From Ruoffia sp044336205 (lineage in GTDB: Bacteria; Bacillota; Bacilli; Lactobacillales; Aerococcaceae): a stretch of 64,000 nucleotides of DNA. A program made the translations under genes and the position numbers. Below the pieces are notes generated by a model. The model saw only the letters and a program-made list of their open reading frames with translations, made no database searches and was not told where the DNA came from. Below, one piece after another: positions 16,962 to 27,100 of the stretch; within the stretch, counting starts at the first letter, position 1; each line of letters opens with the position of its first letter. The DNA lies in assembly GCA_044336205.1 (NCBI GenBank), contig CP172318.1, forward strand, positions 1,674,001-1,738,000. Direction: 5' to 3'.

Positions 16962-17611
16962 TGTCTCTCCAATTTATAGCCAACGTTACGTACCGTTACA
17001 ATACAATCTAACTGCAATTTTTTGCGTAACTCTTTAATATAGACATCAATGACGCGATCAAATGGTATCTCATCCGTCTCTTTCCAAACATTATCTAATA
17101 TTTGACTTCTGCTTACCACGCGTCCTTCATTGTTGGATAAATATTTTAAGACTTCTAATTCTTTTGCTTTCAAGTCGACGATTTCACCCTTTATCGTGGC
17201 GGTATAATTTAAAAAGTTAACCTCTACATCCTTGTAAACAAACTTATCAGTCGTTCCATAATATTTTTTCAAAAGTGTTTCAATTCGAACTTTTAATACT
17301 GGCAATGAAAATGGCTTCTGAATATAACCATCAGCAAAATGCGTAAAAGCATCGATTTTATAGTCTTCATCACCAAATGCTGTCAGCATGATTACCGGTA
17401 AATCTGATTTTTTCCGAATTTCTATTAAAACATCAATCCCGTTAATGATGGGTAACTGAATGTCTAAAATAATTAAATCTATTTCAGCATTAAATTTTGA
17501 CAGTGCTTCCGCACCATCTTTGGCTTCAACGACCGAATAATTATATTCTTTTAAATATTCACTAACCCCTTCACGAATCATTTGATCGTCTTCAACTATT
17601 AATATTTTCAT
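16958..17611 (-). CDS. vncR: response regulator, OmpR/PhoB family, VncR-like
   Basis: 217 residues. The receiver domain has VEDD at residues 6-9, phospho-acceptor Asp50 (LIILDIQLP), Thr in MLTAFGD and Lys in IQKPFS. The C-terminal winged helix ends ITVRNVGYKLE. The start is set at 17611, where GGAGG precedes the ATG; an ATG at 17638 has no such site. It is followed by its kinase with a 4-base overlap. It probably controls the vex genes upstream, by analogy with pneumococcus. Confidence 0.88.
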   Translation of the reverse strand: MKILIVEDDQMIREGVSEYLKEYNYSVVEAKDGAEALSKFNAEIDLIILDIQLPIINGIDVLIEIRKKSDLPVIMLTAFGDEDYKIDAFTHFADGYIQKPFSLPVLKVRIETLLKKYYGTTDKFVYKDVEVNFLNYTATIKGEIVDLKAKELEVLKYLSNNEGRVVSRSQILDNVWKETDEIPFDRVIDVYIKELRKKLQLDCIVTVRNVGYKLERQ

Positions 17612-18198
17612 ATAATCCTCCATTAATTGTTGTGACATAAATACTCAATTGGTAACATGAGTTGTCCGGCTATCATAATCAAGCCAACATGCGCTATCCT
17701 ATAAATGTTCTAAAGTGTGTATGTAAGTGACAAATCTATTTCCACTTGAATACTGTTTAAAGTGTATAAACGATATAGTTAAAAAAATATTAATGCTAAA
17801 CGGTTTACTGCAACTCACACTATACAACCCTGTATACTGCAATAAATTCTTCCAAATATTTGACTACCGCTTACCTTTCTTTCCTTATTATATCAAAGGT
17901 AGAACAACGTTTGTTAGTTATTCATTTAAAATTTTGAACGATAATTAAACTAGATTATTTATCTTACACTTACTCAATCTTTTTAACTGCTTAAATTTTG
18001 TCATTAGAAAAAATACGTACAATTAGTCGATTCCATTACCCAAACAATAACTACTAACATAAAGGTTAACTGGAGGCACCACACATACAGTCAGCCAATT
18101 ATTGTTTACCTTTCCTATTTTAGGACTAATTGGTCCACTAAACATAATAAAGTGGATATTGATAAAAACATTGTCTTATCCAATATCCACTTAAAATT
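17612..18198. other. 587-bp gap between vex3 and vncR
   Basis: In pneumococcus this position encodes the 27-residue peptide Pep27. Here the minus strand just before vncR has only a 17-codon frame (ATG at about 17676, MIAGQLMLPIEYLCHNN), ending where the vncR ribosome site begins. It has no good ribosome site of its own and no clear likeness to Pep27. The rest is AT-rich with promoter-like stretches and no credible gene. Confidence 0.45.
18150..18192. terminator. hairpin downstream of vex3
   Basis: Perfect 12-bp inverted repeat AAGTGGATATTG / CAATATCCACTT starting 7 bases after the vex3 stop. T-rich flanks on both strands fit a terminator that separates the vex genes from vncRS. Confidence 0.7.
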
Positions 18199-19563
18199 TT
18201 ACTTAGTATCGATTAATAATTCGCGAGGATTCTTTCTAATGGTTTGATATGAAGAAATAAAGAGTGATATTACTAATACTACCATAATGAAACTACCTAC
18301 TAATAGTAATGATTGTAAATCAACATGAATCGAAAGTTCAGAAATTGTTTTAGTAAATCCTTCTGTTTCTGCTCCAGCGCCTAATTGACTTGAGGCCGCT
18401 TTTTCTGCGATTTCATTTAAGATATTATTATTAATTCTTTCTAAGATAAGATTACTCATTTGTGTTCCTATTTTATTTGTTAGTAAATACGCACCTAACA
18501 TGGCTGGCACACTAATCAGAATCATCTCCAATAAGTGTTGACAGAATATTTGTCCTTTAGTTCTCCCGATTGATAACATGATCGCAATTTCTTTTTTACG
18601 AGCATTCATCCAAAGTGTTAATAGTAAAGTGATAATAATACCAGCAAACACTAATGAACCGATTAATAATTGGTTAGTAATCGCAAAGATTTTCGAAATC
18701 GATAACTGTAAAGCTGGGTAATTAGCAGTACTCTTGATTAAATTATATTGTCGCCAATCGATGTCTAGCTTCGATAATGTTTTGATGACTTGATCCACAT
18801 TGATGTCACCTTTTACGAAAAAGATCGCATCTTGGTACACGGCGGTATCTTCAGTATAACCATATACTTTAGCTGCGGTATCAATATCCGAGATAATATT
18901 GTTTTCATATAATTCTTGAGAGGCGACGACACCACCTTTATTATGACCATCAAATATCCCTTTGATTTCTACTTCAACCGTTTCGTCGGCTTGATTGACA
19001 TTATCGGCATCATAAAGATTAGACTTTAATTTAATTTTATCGCCAAGCTTTAAATTATTTTTTTGAGCTAAATCCTTATGGATTAAAACTTTGTTTTCGT
19101 CTTGATCATTTAAATGACTACCCTCGATTAAATTGAAGGCACCTGAAACAAATTTCGTTTCTTTTTCAGAATTGTTGACGCCGGTAATCATCACTGCATT
19201 TTTAAAGTTTTCTCTTTGGTTTTGTGCTGTTTGAGGCGTTTCGATTAACTCATAATCGACCAAATCTGCGACACTGTTAATCCGTTTCACAAATGAATCA
19301 ACGACTTCTGTCTCAGAAATTTTCTTAATGTCTTTGCCTTTAACATTTCCACCACCACGAGGTGTCCCAAAATTAACTTGGCGATTAATTTCCATTAAGA
19401 AACTACTATTGATATTACCAAAAGTCGAACTTACCATTTCATTAGTTGATTGTTTGATTGAAACACTCATTAAACCGATTGAAGCCATTACTAAAATGAC
19501 TAAAAAGATAATGAATGATTTTAAGCTTTTTCTTGTTACATAAGCAATCGCATTTTTAAACAT
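18199..19563 (-). CDS. vex3: ABC transporter permease, Vex3-like (FtsX/MacB type)
   Basis: 454 residues: one N-terminal membrane helix (about 16-36), a large extracellular domain (about 40-290), then three helices with the FtsX-type core (WMNARKKEIAIMLSIGRTKGQI). Its start codon overlaps the ATPase stop by one base (TAATG). With the ATPase and the other permease it forms a permease-ATPase-permease set in the same order and of similar sizes to Vex1-Vex2-Vex3 of Streptococcus pneumoniae. Substrate unknown. Confidence 0.8.
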   Translation of the reverse strand: MFKNAIAYVTRKSLKSFIIFLVILVMASIGLMSVSIKQSTNEMVSSTFGNINSSFLMEINRQVNFGTPRGGGNVKGKDIKKISETEVVDSFVKRINSVADLVDYELIETPQTAQNQRENFKNAVMITGVNNSEKETKFVSGAFNLIEGSHLNDQDENKVLIHKDLAQKNNLKLGDKIKLKSNLYDADNVNQADETVEVEIKGIFDGHNKGGVVASQELYENNIISDIDTAAKVYGYTEDTAVYQDAIFFVKGDINVDQVIKTLSKLDIDWRQYNLIKSTANYPALQLSISKIFAITNQLLIGSLVFAGIIITLLLTLWMNARKKEIAIMLSIGRTKGQIFCQHLLEMILISVPAMLGAYLLTNKIGTQMSNLILERINNNILNEIAEKAASSQLGAGAETEGFTKTISELSIHVDLQSLLLVGSFIMVVLVISLFISSYQTIRKNPRELLIDTK

Positions 19564-20213
19564 TATTGATCCCCCTTATTCTTAACTGGGACCAATTGTT
19601 TGTTTTTCAATTCTAATACAATATCTGCCGCTTCTGCTACTTCGCTACTGTGTGTAACGACAATCACGCATTTTCCTTTTTGTTTCGCAATATCCTTTAA
19701 GATGTCAATAATATCGGTCGCAGTGTCCTTATCTAAGTTTCCTGTTGGTTCGTCAGCTAAAATAATAGGTGCTTTCGATACCAATGCTCGTGCTACAGCC
19801 ACTCTTTGTTGTTGACCACCAGACAATTTTAAAACATTGCGATTAATTTGGGTTTCATCTAAGCCTAATTCCAATAAACTCTCTTTGGTCGCTTCAGGAT
19901 TAACTAATTTTAAATTCTCCATCGGACTTAAATAATCGATTAAGTTATAATTTTGAAAGACTAGCGAGATATTATGTTTACGATGATAGCTATAACCATT
20001 TTTAGCAATATCTTGATCTTCAAATAATATTTGACCACTTTTTGGTGTGTCTAATCCCGCTAATAATGACAGGAGTGTCGATTTTCCTGCACCTGATTTT
20101 CCGATAATGGCATAAAACTTGCCAGACTCAAAGGTTTGGTTCACTAAAGACAAGACTTGTTCATTGCTCTTTTTATATTGATAAGTAACGTTTTTTAATT
20201 CAAGTATTTTCAT
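19563..20213 (-). CDS. vex2: ABC transporter ATP-binding protein, Vex2-like
   Basis: 216 residues with Walker A GKSGAGKST, Q-loop VFQNYNLIDYLS, signature LSGGQQQR, Walker B ILADEPTGNLD and H-loop VVTHS, typical of the MacB/LolD-type ATPases that drive FtsX-like permeases. It sits between the two permease genes, 9 bases after vex1 and overlapping vex3 by one base. Its own ribosome site (AGGAG) is good. Confidence 0.88.
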   Translation of the reverse strand: MKILELKNVTYQYKKSNEQVLSLVNQTFESGKFYAIIGKSGAGKSTLLSLLAGLDTPKSGQILFEDQDIAKNGYSYHRKHNISLVFQNYNLIDYLSPMENLKLVNPEATKESLLELGLDETQINRNVLKLSGGQQQRVAVARALVSKAPIILADEPTGNLDKDTATDIIDILKDIAKQKGKCVIVVTHSSEVAEAADIVLELKNKQLVPVKNKGDQ

Positions 20214-20222
20214 TGTTAACTC

Positions 20223-21506
20223 CTAACTAACTTCTGATAAGATGGTCTTCGGTTTTTTTAATAAAATGATTGAACATGATAAAATAACCGCTAAGAGAAT
20301 GATGACCAGTAATAAGCCATACGCAATACCAAAGTGTGTTAAGCTTTCACTAAGATTCTCAATCGGTAACATTTGGTTGCCGATACTTTCGTTGGTAATC
20401 GAATTGAAAAAATCAATCAAGTAAAATTTATTTAGCTGCAGTCCAATGATAAAGGAAACCACCGCCGCTGGTAAAGAAACAATCAGCAATTCCAAGATAA
20501 ACTGTGAAATAATGACCTTTTTACTCATACCGATAGATAAGAAGATACCAATTTCATAGATCCTTTCTCTTAGCCATAAGATTAAGATTAAGGAAAGAAC
20601 AGTTAATCCACCTAAAATCATGGCATTGGTCACAATTTCAATAATTTTTTGCATACTTTGCAGAGCAGTAAGTGTATTTTGGAATGCTTTATCATTTTTT
20701 TCGATTTCATAATTTGACCAATCAATTGGTAAATTTTTGATTTTTTCATGTGCTGATTCTAAATTTTCAACTGAATCGGTATGGAGAGTCAATTTATTTG
20801 TTATTGTTTGGTCTTTGTTTAGTCCCAATTGTTCTTGACTGGTTTGATAATCGACAAAAAACATGTTCTCACTAAAATCAGAACTTAATCCCGTATAACT
20901 CTCTTGCTTTTTCCCAGTAAAAATACCGCTAATGGTATATTCCATCGTTTCATGAACTTTTAAGGTTTCAATATCGACTAACTCCAAACGAATGGTATCA
21001 TTCAATTTTAAGCCATTTTTATCGGCAAATTCTTGATGTACGAGTACATTATGCTTACTGTCCGTTTGAATCGGTTGTCCAGCAACGAGTGTAAAAACAC
21101 CACTTGAAAATAACAAGTCTCGTTGGGAATTGTTGGTTGCTTGAACTTCGACCACATTTGATAATTGTTCCGGCATATCTTCACGGAAAATTTGTTGTTC
21201 CCCTTCAATAACTTGGTGATCCACTAATTTGGCCAGACTTTGATATTCAGGATTAATGCCATCTATTTCCTTAATATTATTTAACTGTTCGAAATCTTTC
21301 ATCGCAAATGAAGAACTATCATTTTTAGTTATCGATAAAGAGGAGTTTGAAATTTTAAAAACATTATTTTCAATTTGCTGACTCGCATTTAATATGGTTA
21401 AACAAGTAAATAAACTTGTTAAAATAAACATCAATATTAGAAATATTATCAATGTTCGGTGTTTCTTGCGGGTAATGTAGGCCCATGCATTTTTTTGTAT
21501 AATCAA
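20223..21506 (-). CDS. vex1: ABC transporter permease, Vex1-like (FtsX/MacB type)
   Basis: 427 residues with an N-terminal membrane helix (about 15-37), an extracellular domain (about 40-275) and three C-terminal helices including LWLRERIYEIGIFLSIGMSKKV, the same core as its partner. The start codon is TTG, 5-6 bases after GAGGGG. The head of the protein (AWAYITRKK) matches the partner permease (IAYVTRKS), showing that they are paralogues. It lies 29 bases downstream of the cyclase-like gene, in one operon. Confidence 0.8.
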   Translation of the reverse strand: MIIQKNAWAYITRKKHRTLIIFLILMFILTSLFTCLTILNASQQIENNVFKISNSSLSITKNDSSSFAMKDFEQLNNIKEIDGINPEYQSLAKLVDHQVIEGEQQIFREDMPEQLSNVVEVQATNNSQRDLLFSSGVFTLVAGQPIQTDSKHNVLVHQEFADKNGLKLNDTIRLELVDIETLKVHETMEYTISGIFTGKKQESYTGLSSDFSENMFFVDYQTSQEQLGLNKDQTITNKLTLHTDSVENLESAHEKIKNLPIDWSNYEIEKNDKAFQNTLTALQSMQKIIEIVTNAMILGGLTVLSLILILWLRERIYEIGIFLSIGMSKKVIISQFILELLIVSLPAAVVSFIIGLQLNKFYLIDFFNSITNESIGNQMLPIENLSESLTHFGIAYGLLLVIILLAVILSCSIILLKKPKTILSEVS

Positions 21507-21535
21507 AATATCCCCTCTTTATCATTTATTAACGT

Positions 21536-22303
21536 TTAATCTATTGTTACTTTATAGATATAAGGATATAATTTCCCGGTAATATAAAATTCATTATCCT
21601 TAATATGTGCAATACCATTTAATGTATCAATACTTGCGATTTGATCTTCATCCATTGTCTCATCGATAATGGATCGGACATCATATTGATCGACCACTTT
21701 TTCTTCCTTCGTATCAATCTTAACAATTTCATCGCGATAAAGTCGATTCGCATAAATATATCCATTATAATATTCTAATTCATTTAATTTTGAAGCTGAT
21801 AATTTACCATTCATAATTTTGACTTTGTCTAATAATTCAAACGTATTCGGATCATGTTTATATAATGTGCTTGACCCATCAGAACGCCACAGTACTTTGT
21901 TTTCTGAATCATAACAAAGTCCCCATCCTTCTGTTTCCATTGGGATTTCTTCAAATATTTCAAATGTTTTAGGATCACGTTTAAGAACTAATTTTTCCTG
22001 CCAGGTCAATTGCCATAAAAAATTTTCTGTATGGGTCAGACCCTCACCAAAATAATTATGAGGCAATAGTTGGGCATCTTCCAATTGCCCGGTTTCTAAA
22101 TTAAATCTTCCTATTTTTGATTCACCTTGTAAACCCGTTCCTAAAATTAATTCATTGTTTTGATTAAGTTCTAATCCTTGTGTAAACAATGGCGTGTTAA
22201 CGGGATACTTTTCAAGTAAATTGATTTCACCCGCTAAAACCTCAGTTGTGTGGACTATATTTGCCATCAACAAGCAAATCAATACGATAAAACTCTTTTT
22301 CAT
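21536..22303 (-). CDS. glutaminyl-peptide cyclotransferase-like secreted protein
   Basis: 255 residues: a signal peptide (residues 1-24), then a beta-propeller of the plant/bacterial glutaminyl cyclase family. Motifs include FTQGLELN, YFGEGLTH, EGWGLCYD, NELEYYNGYIYANR and LNGIAHIKD. The family turns N-terminal Gln into pyroglutamate on peptides and proteins. It sits between a secreted hydrolase gene (10 bases away) and the Vex-type transporter (29 bases). This suggests that the operon handles a peptide or envelope substrate outside the cell, which is inference. Confidence 0.8.
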   Translation of the reverse strand: MKKSFIVLICLLMANIVHTTEVLAGEINLLEKYPVNTPLFTQGLELNQNNELILGTGLQGESKIGRFNLETGQLEDAQLLPHNYFGEGLTHTENFLWQLTWQEKLVLKRDPKTFEIFEEIPMETEGWGLCYDSENKVLWRSDGSSTLYKHDPNTFELLDKVKIMNGKLSASKLNELEYYNGYIYANRLYRDEIVKIDTKEEKVVDQYDVRSIIDETMDEDQIASIDTLNGIAHIKDNEFYITGKLYPYIYKVTID

Positions 22304-22313
22304 CGATTAACTC

Positions 22314-23432
22314 CTAGTTATGATTATTGATAAATTCATCAATTAATCGTGCCATTTCTTCATATTGCGTCATATAAATTAAGTGATCCCCTTCTAAAAT
22401 GTGTGTTTCAACTTCATCTGGGTTTTCAGATAATAATTTATGTTGCATTTCCCAATCTTCAGTAATTTTATCCATAAATTCACGACGCATTTCGATGTCT
22501 TCATAAGAATCTTGAGCTAATAAGTATAATGCTGGGATGCCTGAAGGAATTTTTTCATCTTTGAAATCCATTAGAACTTGATCTGAACGAGCACCCTCAT
22601 CCACCACATCGGCATTATTCAAGTTCAATTGTGCAATGTATCTATATTGAAGATTTACTTCATCGTCTACATCTGGAATCTCAGGTAAATATGCTGCTTG
22701 ACCGCTATCATCAATTGGTGCCTCTTCGTGTTGCATTTCCATAAAGCCATTCATCATTGGGGTACTAGTATCCATACCAATCACACCAAGAACTTCATCT
22801 TGATACATTTGTGAATATTTTAAAGCATATAAACCAGATAATGAATGTGCCACTAAATAATATTCTTTAGCATCCATTTGTTCTAATGCACTATGCAATT
22901 CTTCCGTAATGTTTTCAACTGTTCGCTCTTCATTACTTACATCAGATAAACCATAACCAAATGGTTCAACCACTAAAATATGATATTTTTTAGCTAAGGC
23001 ATCCAATAAGTTCTTATGTGTTAAAGGTTGAGAAGCTTCACCTAAACCTGGCATGAAGACTAATGTTTTAGATTCACCTTTATGTTCCGCACCTAATTCA
23101 TATACGTTCATCTGTAAATCCTTAACAGTTATCTTAGTACCATAATCTTTGATTAATTCCTTTAATTCCTCTTTATCTGTTGGAATAGGATCTTGTTCTT
23201 CTACGTTTTCTTCTTTAGTCGTAGCGGATGAATCTGTTGTTTCTTCCATATTGTCTTCCATGTTCTCTTCCATGATAGTGTCAGATGAATCTGATTCATT
23301 CATTTCTTCCATTTCTTCTGCCATTTCAGTATTATCCATTTCTTCTGCATTCACATGATATAGTGGAAGTGCCACTAAATTACTACTTAATAATGATGCA
23401 ATTAATAATTTTGTTTTGATGCTGTTATTCAT
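22314..23432 (-). CDS. secreted alpha/beta hydrolase with acidic linker
   Basis: 372 residues. The signal peptide (cleavage near HVNA, about residue 28) is followed by a very acidic, Met/Glu/Asp/Ser-rich linker (about 30-90) built from EEM and EEN repeats, then an alpha/beta hydrolase fold. The nucleophile elbow is AHSLSG (Ser197), the oxyanion region FMPGLGEA and the candidate catalytic His is in EGDHLIYM. First gene of the hydrolase-cyclase-vex1-vex2-vex3 cluster. An AAGGATG ribosome site precedes the ATG. The substrate is unknown; a lipase or esterase role is possible. Confidence 0.82.
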   Translation of the reverse strand: MNNSIKTKLLIASLLSSNLVALPLYHVNAEEMDNTEMAEEMEEMNESDSSDTIMEENMEDNMEETTDSSATTKEENVEEQDPIPTDKEELKELIKDYGTKITVKDLQMNVYELGAEHKGESKTLVFMPGLGEASQPLTHKNLLDALAKKYHILVVEPFGYGLSDVSNEERTVENITEELHSALEQMDAKEYYLVAHSLSGLYALKYSQMYQDEVLGVIGMDTSTPMMNGFMEMQHEEAPIDDSGQAAYLPEIPDVDDEVNLQYRYIAQLNLNNADVVDEGARSDQVLMDFKDEKIPSGIPALYLLAQDSYEDIEMRREFMDKITEDWEMQHKLLSENPDEVETHILEGDHLIYMTQYEEMARLIDEFINNHN

Positions 23433-24171
23433 TTAAAAACATCCTTTCATATTTGATAGCTTAACTTTATCACAAATATATAAAACGAATATGAAATGGA
23501 TTTTATAAAATAAAAAAATTTGTTTTAACTATTAAATAGACGTAAATTTATTGAACGTTAATGCAACTATAATAAGTAAGGCTGTGATGTGACGGAAAAT
23601 ATTAGAGAAATTTGAACTAAGGACAAAGACCTAGATTACTTTATAAAGATCCGTGTGTACGTTGATTAGGGTATCGCAAATCATTAATAATTTAACAGGA
23701 TTTCGGCCAGGCGTTGCATGTGGAAAAAATACAAAATAATTTATAAGCTTTTATTTTTAAAAATTGGATGGTGATAGAAAACAGGATTGTACCATTTATA
23801 TTAGCTGACTGACAGAAAGAAAATGAACATCCAATAAAACTCAAACAAAGCTATGGTTGGACTCTGTTTAACAAACAAAAAGACTTAGTAAGAGTGTATT
23901 TTTAGTTCGGGATTGATAAAACCGGATGATGTATGTTATTAACAAAGATAATTGGATATCAAGAGACTAATCTAACAATTTTGATACATCTATGAGAACA
24001 TTCGAAAAAGAAATACAGGCTGAAATTCGATATCATAATTCGAATTTCAGCCTGTATTTTTATTATTTCTCGCCTATAAATATTTAGTCGATACACACTA
24101 AAAGTTATAGAGAAGATAAAGTTAATCAATCAATTGACCATATTCTAATTTGTTAAGTCAAATTATTTATT
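23433..24171. other. 739-bp gap without a gene
   Basis: The right-hand part must hold the terminator of the giant surface-protein gene (see 24012-24060) and the left-hand part the promoter of the hydrolase operon. Between 23570 and 24000 short reading fragments broken by stops (for example KQSYGWTLFNKQKDLVRVYF on the + strand) hint at an old gene. I do not recognise it. Confidence 0.4.
24012..24060 (-). terminator. strong terminator downstream of the giant surface-protein gene
   Basis: A perfect 19-bp inverted repeat (24012-24030 with 24040-24058, beginning AATACAGGC) has a 9-base loop. On the minus strand it is followed by TTTCTTTTTC. It lies 114 bases past the stop at 24172. Confidence 0.8.
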
Positions 24172-27100
24172 TTAATGGTCTTCTTTTTTTGATTTTTTAC
24201 TAATAAGTGAAAATCCTGAAAGAAGAGATAATATTCCAATAGCAAATAATGATTTTGAAGTCTCTTCACCTGTTTCAGGTAAGACTTTTGCTTTATTGTA
24301 TTGAACTTCTGTAAATCTTTCCGGTTCTTCCTCGCCTGGTTCCTCTGGATCCGTTGGTTCCTCTGGATCCGTTGGTTCCTCTGGATCCGTTGGTTCTTCT
24401 GGATCAGTTGGTTCCTCTGGATCCATTGGTTCCTCTGGATCCGTTGGTTCTTCTGGATCAGTCGGTTCCTCTGGATCCGTTGGTTCCTCTGGATCCGTTG
24501 GTTCTTCTGGATCCGTTGGTTCTTCTGGATCCGTTGGTTCTTCTGGATCCGTTGGTTCTTCTGGATCAGTCGGTTCCTCTGGATCGGTTGGTTCCTCTGG
24601 ATCCGTTGGTTCCTCTGGATCAGTTGGTTCTACTGGATCAGTTGGTTCCTCTGGATCCGTTGGTTCTTCTGGATCAGTTGGTTCCTCTGGATCAGTCGGT
24701 TCCTCTGGATCAGTTGGTTCCTCTGGATCCGTTGGTTCCTCTGGATCAGTTGGTTCTTCTGGATCCGTTGGTTCCTCTGGATCGGTTGGTTCCTCTGGAT
24801 CAGTTGGTTCCTCTGGATCCGTTGGTTCTACTGGATCAGTTGGTTCCTCTGGATCCGTTGGTTCTTCTGGATCAGTTGGTTCCTCTGGATCAGTCGGTTC
24901 CTCTGGATCAGTTGGTTCCTCTGGATCCATTGGTTCCTCTGGATCGGTTGGTTCTTCTGGATCAGTTGGTTCTTCTGGATCAGTTGGTTCTTCTGGGTCA
25001 ATTGGTTCTTCTGGATCAGTCGGTTCTTCTGGATCAGTTGGTTCTTCTGGATCAGTCGGTTCTTCTGGATCAGTCGGTTCTTCTGGATCAGTCGGTTCTT
25101 CTGGATCAGTCGGTTCCTCTGGATCAGTCGGTTCTTCTGGATCAGTCGGTTCTTCTGGATCAGTCGGTTCCTCTGGATCGGTTGGTTCCTCTGGAGTCCC
25201 TGGTTCTTCCGGATTCACTGGTGGGATTTCACATTTACATTTAGTTCCGACTCTTACAATCTTCTTAATTGATTCTTCTAAGATGTTTTCTTCCCTAGAA
25301 ACTTCTTTACTATTTTCTATCGTAATTATAGTTTCTTTTTTACCAGTTTTTCCTTCTTGAACCGTTTCAGACTTACCTGCTTCCATTTCCGGATCTTCAA
25401 TAATTTCCACTTCGAAAGGAACTTCATTTTCAACTATTACTTTACCATCAGTCTTAGAACCATATTCATAGACTGCATCAGTAGGTTCGGTTCTTTCAAC
25501 TTTCGTTTCGAATTTGCCAGTTTCTTTATTGAAACTTGTCGTGATGATTACTTTTCCTGGAGTACCATCCTTGATTTTTTTGATTTCTCCAGCTTTAAGC
25601 TCAGGATTATGTTTGTACTGAGTATTGTTAGGAATTGATTCTTCCTTAACAACAGGTTTGGCACCAACTTTTACGACTCTCTTAACTGAATCTTTTGTTT
25701 CTTCCTTAGTAACAAGTTTACCTTGATCCTTATCGTAGGAAGTAGTGATGGTAACTTTTCCATTTTCACCTGGAGTTACTTCTTCTTCTTTGCCCATTTC
25801 AACGTTCTCATCATAAATGTACTCCGTTTCAAATGGTTTTTCTACTTCTTTAACAATTGGTTTAGTACCGATTTTAATAACTTTCTCTACTGGATCTTTA
25901 ATGGTATTAAATTCACCTTCTTTGGTTTCAATAACTTTACCATCTTTGATTACAAGCGTATTGGTTCTTTCTTGCTCACCTGGTTCGCCACCAGTCTCTT
26001 CACGTTGTCCAGCTTCAAGATTGTCATCATACTCAATTCTGGTCTCGAAAGGTAGTTCTTTCTTCTCTTTGATTTCATGAGTGCCTTCCGAAGTTCCTTT
26101 ACCTACTTGGATTAAGGCATCTTCTGCTTGAACGATTTCTTCTTTTGGATCACCATCGACTTTAGAGTCTTTAATTGTCCATGTTGTCGTTTTCGTTCCA
26201 ACTTTACCTGGTGTCACAATTCTGTATTCACCTTTTTGAAGATCGTCGACTTCCTCTACTTTGTAGCCAAATGGTAATTCTTCTGTGTGTGTTACTTCAC
26301 CTTCAAATTCTTGGCTACCAACTTCGATAATTTCATTAACCGGTGCTTTAGTTTCTTTTGGTTCTGAAGTATTTGTTACTTTTGAGTTTTCAATCGTAAT
26401 CGTATATTCTTCTTCCCCTTCAACACCTTGTTGAACGACCTTATGCTCACCTTTCTTAAGCTCTGGGTTTACTCTTACCTCAACTTCAAATGGTTTCTTA
26501 CTTGTGTAAGTGTGAGTGCCATCCGTCTTCGCTGGGCCTACTTTAACAATGCGTTTAACTGGTGCTTTGGTTTGTTGGGTTTCACCGTCTACTGAATTCG
26601 TCACTTCACCGTTAACAATTGTATGGGTTACAGTCGTTTCTTCTTCACCTAGTTCGCCTTCTTGCTCAACTTTTGTTGTACCTGGTTCCATCGAATTATC
26701 GACAACATATTCTGTTTCAAATTCAATAGCCTTGGTTTTCTTCGTTTCATACGTACCTGTGAAGTCTTCAGTTCCCACTTCGATAATTTCATTAACCGGC
26801 GCTTTGGTTTCTTTTGGTTCTGAAGTATTCGTTACTTTTGAGTTTTCAATCGTAATTGTGTATTCTTCTTCCCCTTCAACACCTTGTTGAACGACCTTGT
26901 GTCCACCCTTCTTAAGTTCTGGGTTTACTCTTACCTCAACTTCAAATGGTTTCTTACTTGTGTAAGTGTGAGTACCATCCGTCTTCGCTGGGCCTACTTT
27001 AACAATGCGTTTAACTGGTGCTTTGGTTTGTTGGGTTTCACCGTCTACTGAATTCGTCACTTCACCGTTGACAATTGTATGGGTTACAGTCGTTTCTTCT

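Noticed and set aside
17727..17948. 73-codon + strand frame in the vex3-vncR gap
   Set aside because: It runs opposite to the locus, has no ribosome site and its composition is that of AT-rich noise.
24301..25272. Two long + strand open frames (323 and 296 codons) opposite the PEEPTD array
   Set aside because: They are by-products of the 18-bp period, which keeps other frames free of stops. The predicted proteins are Trp/Phe/Ile or Leu/Pro/Asp repeats without a ribosome site.
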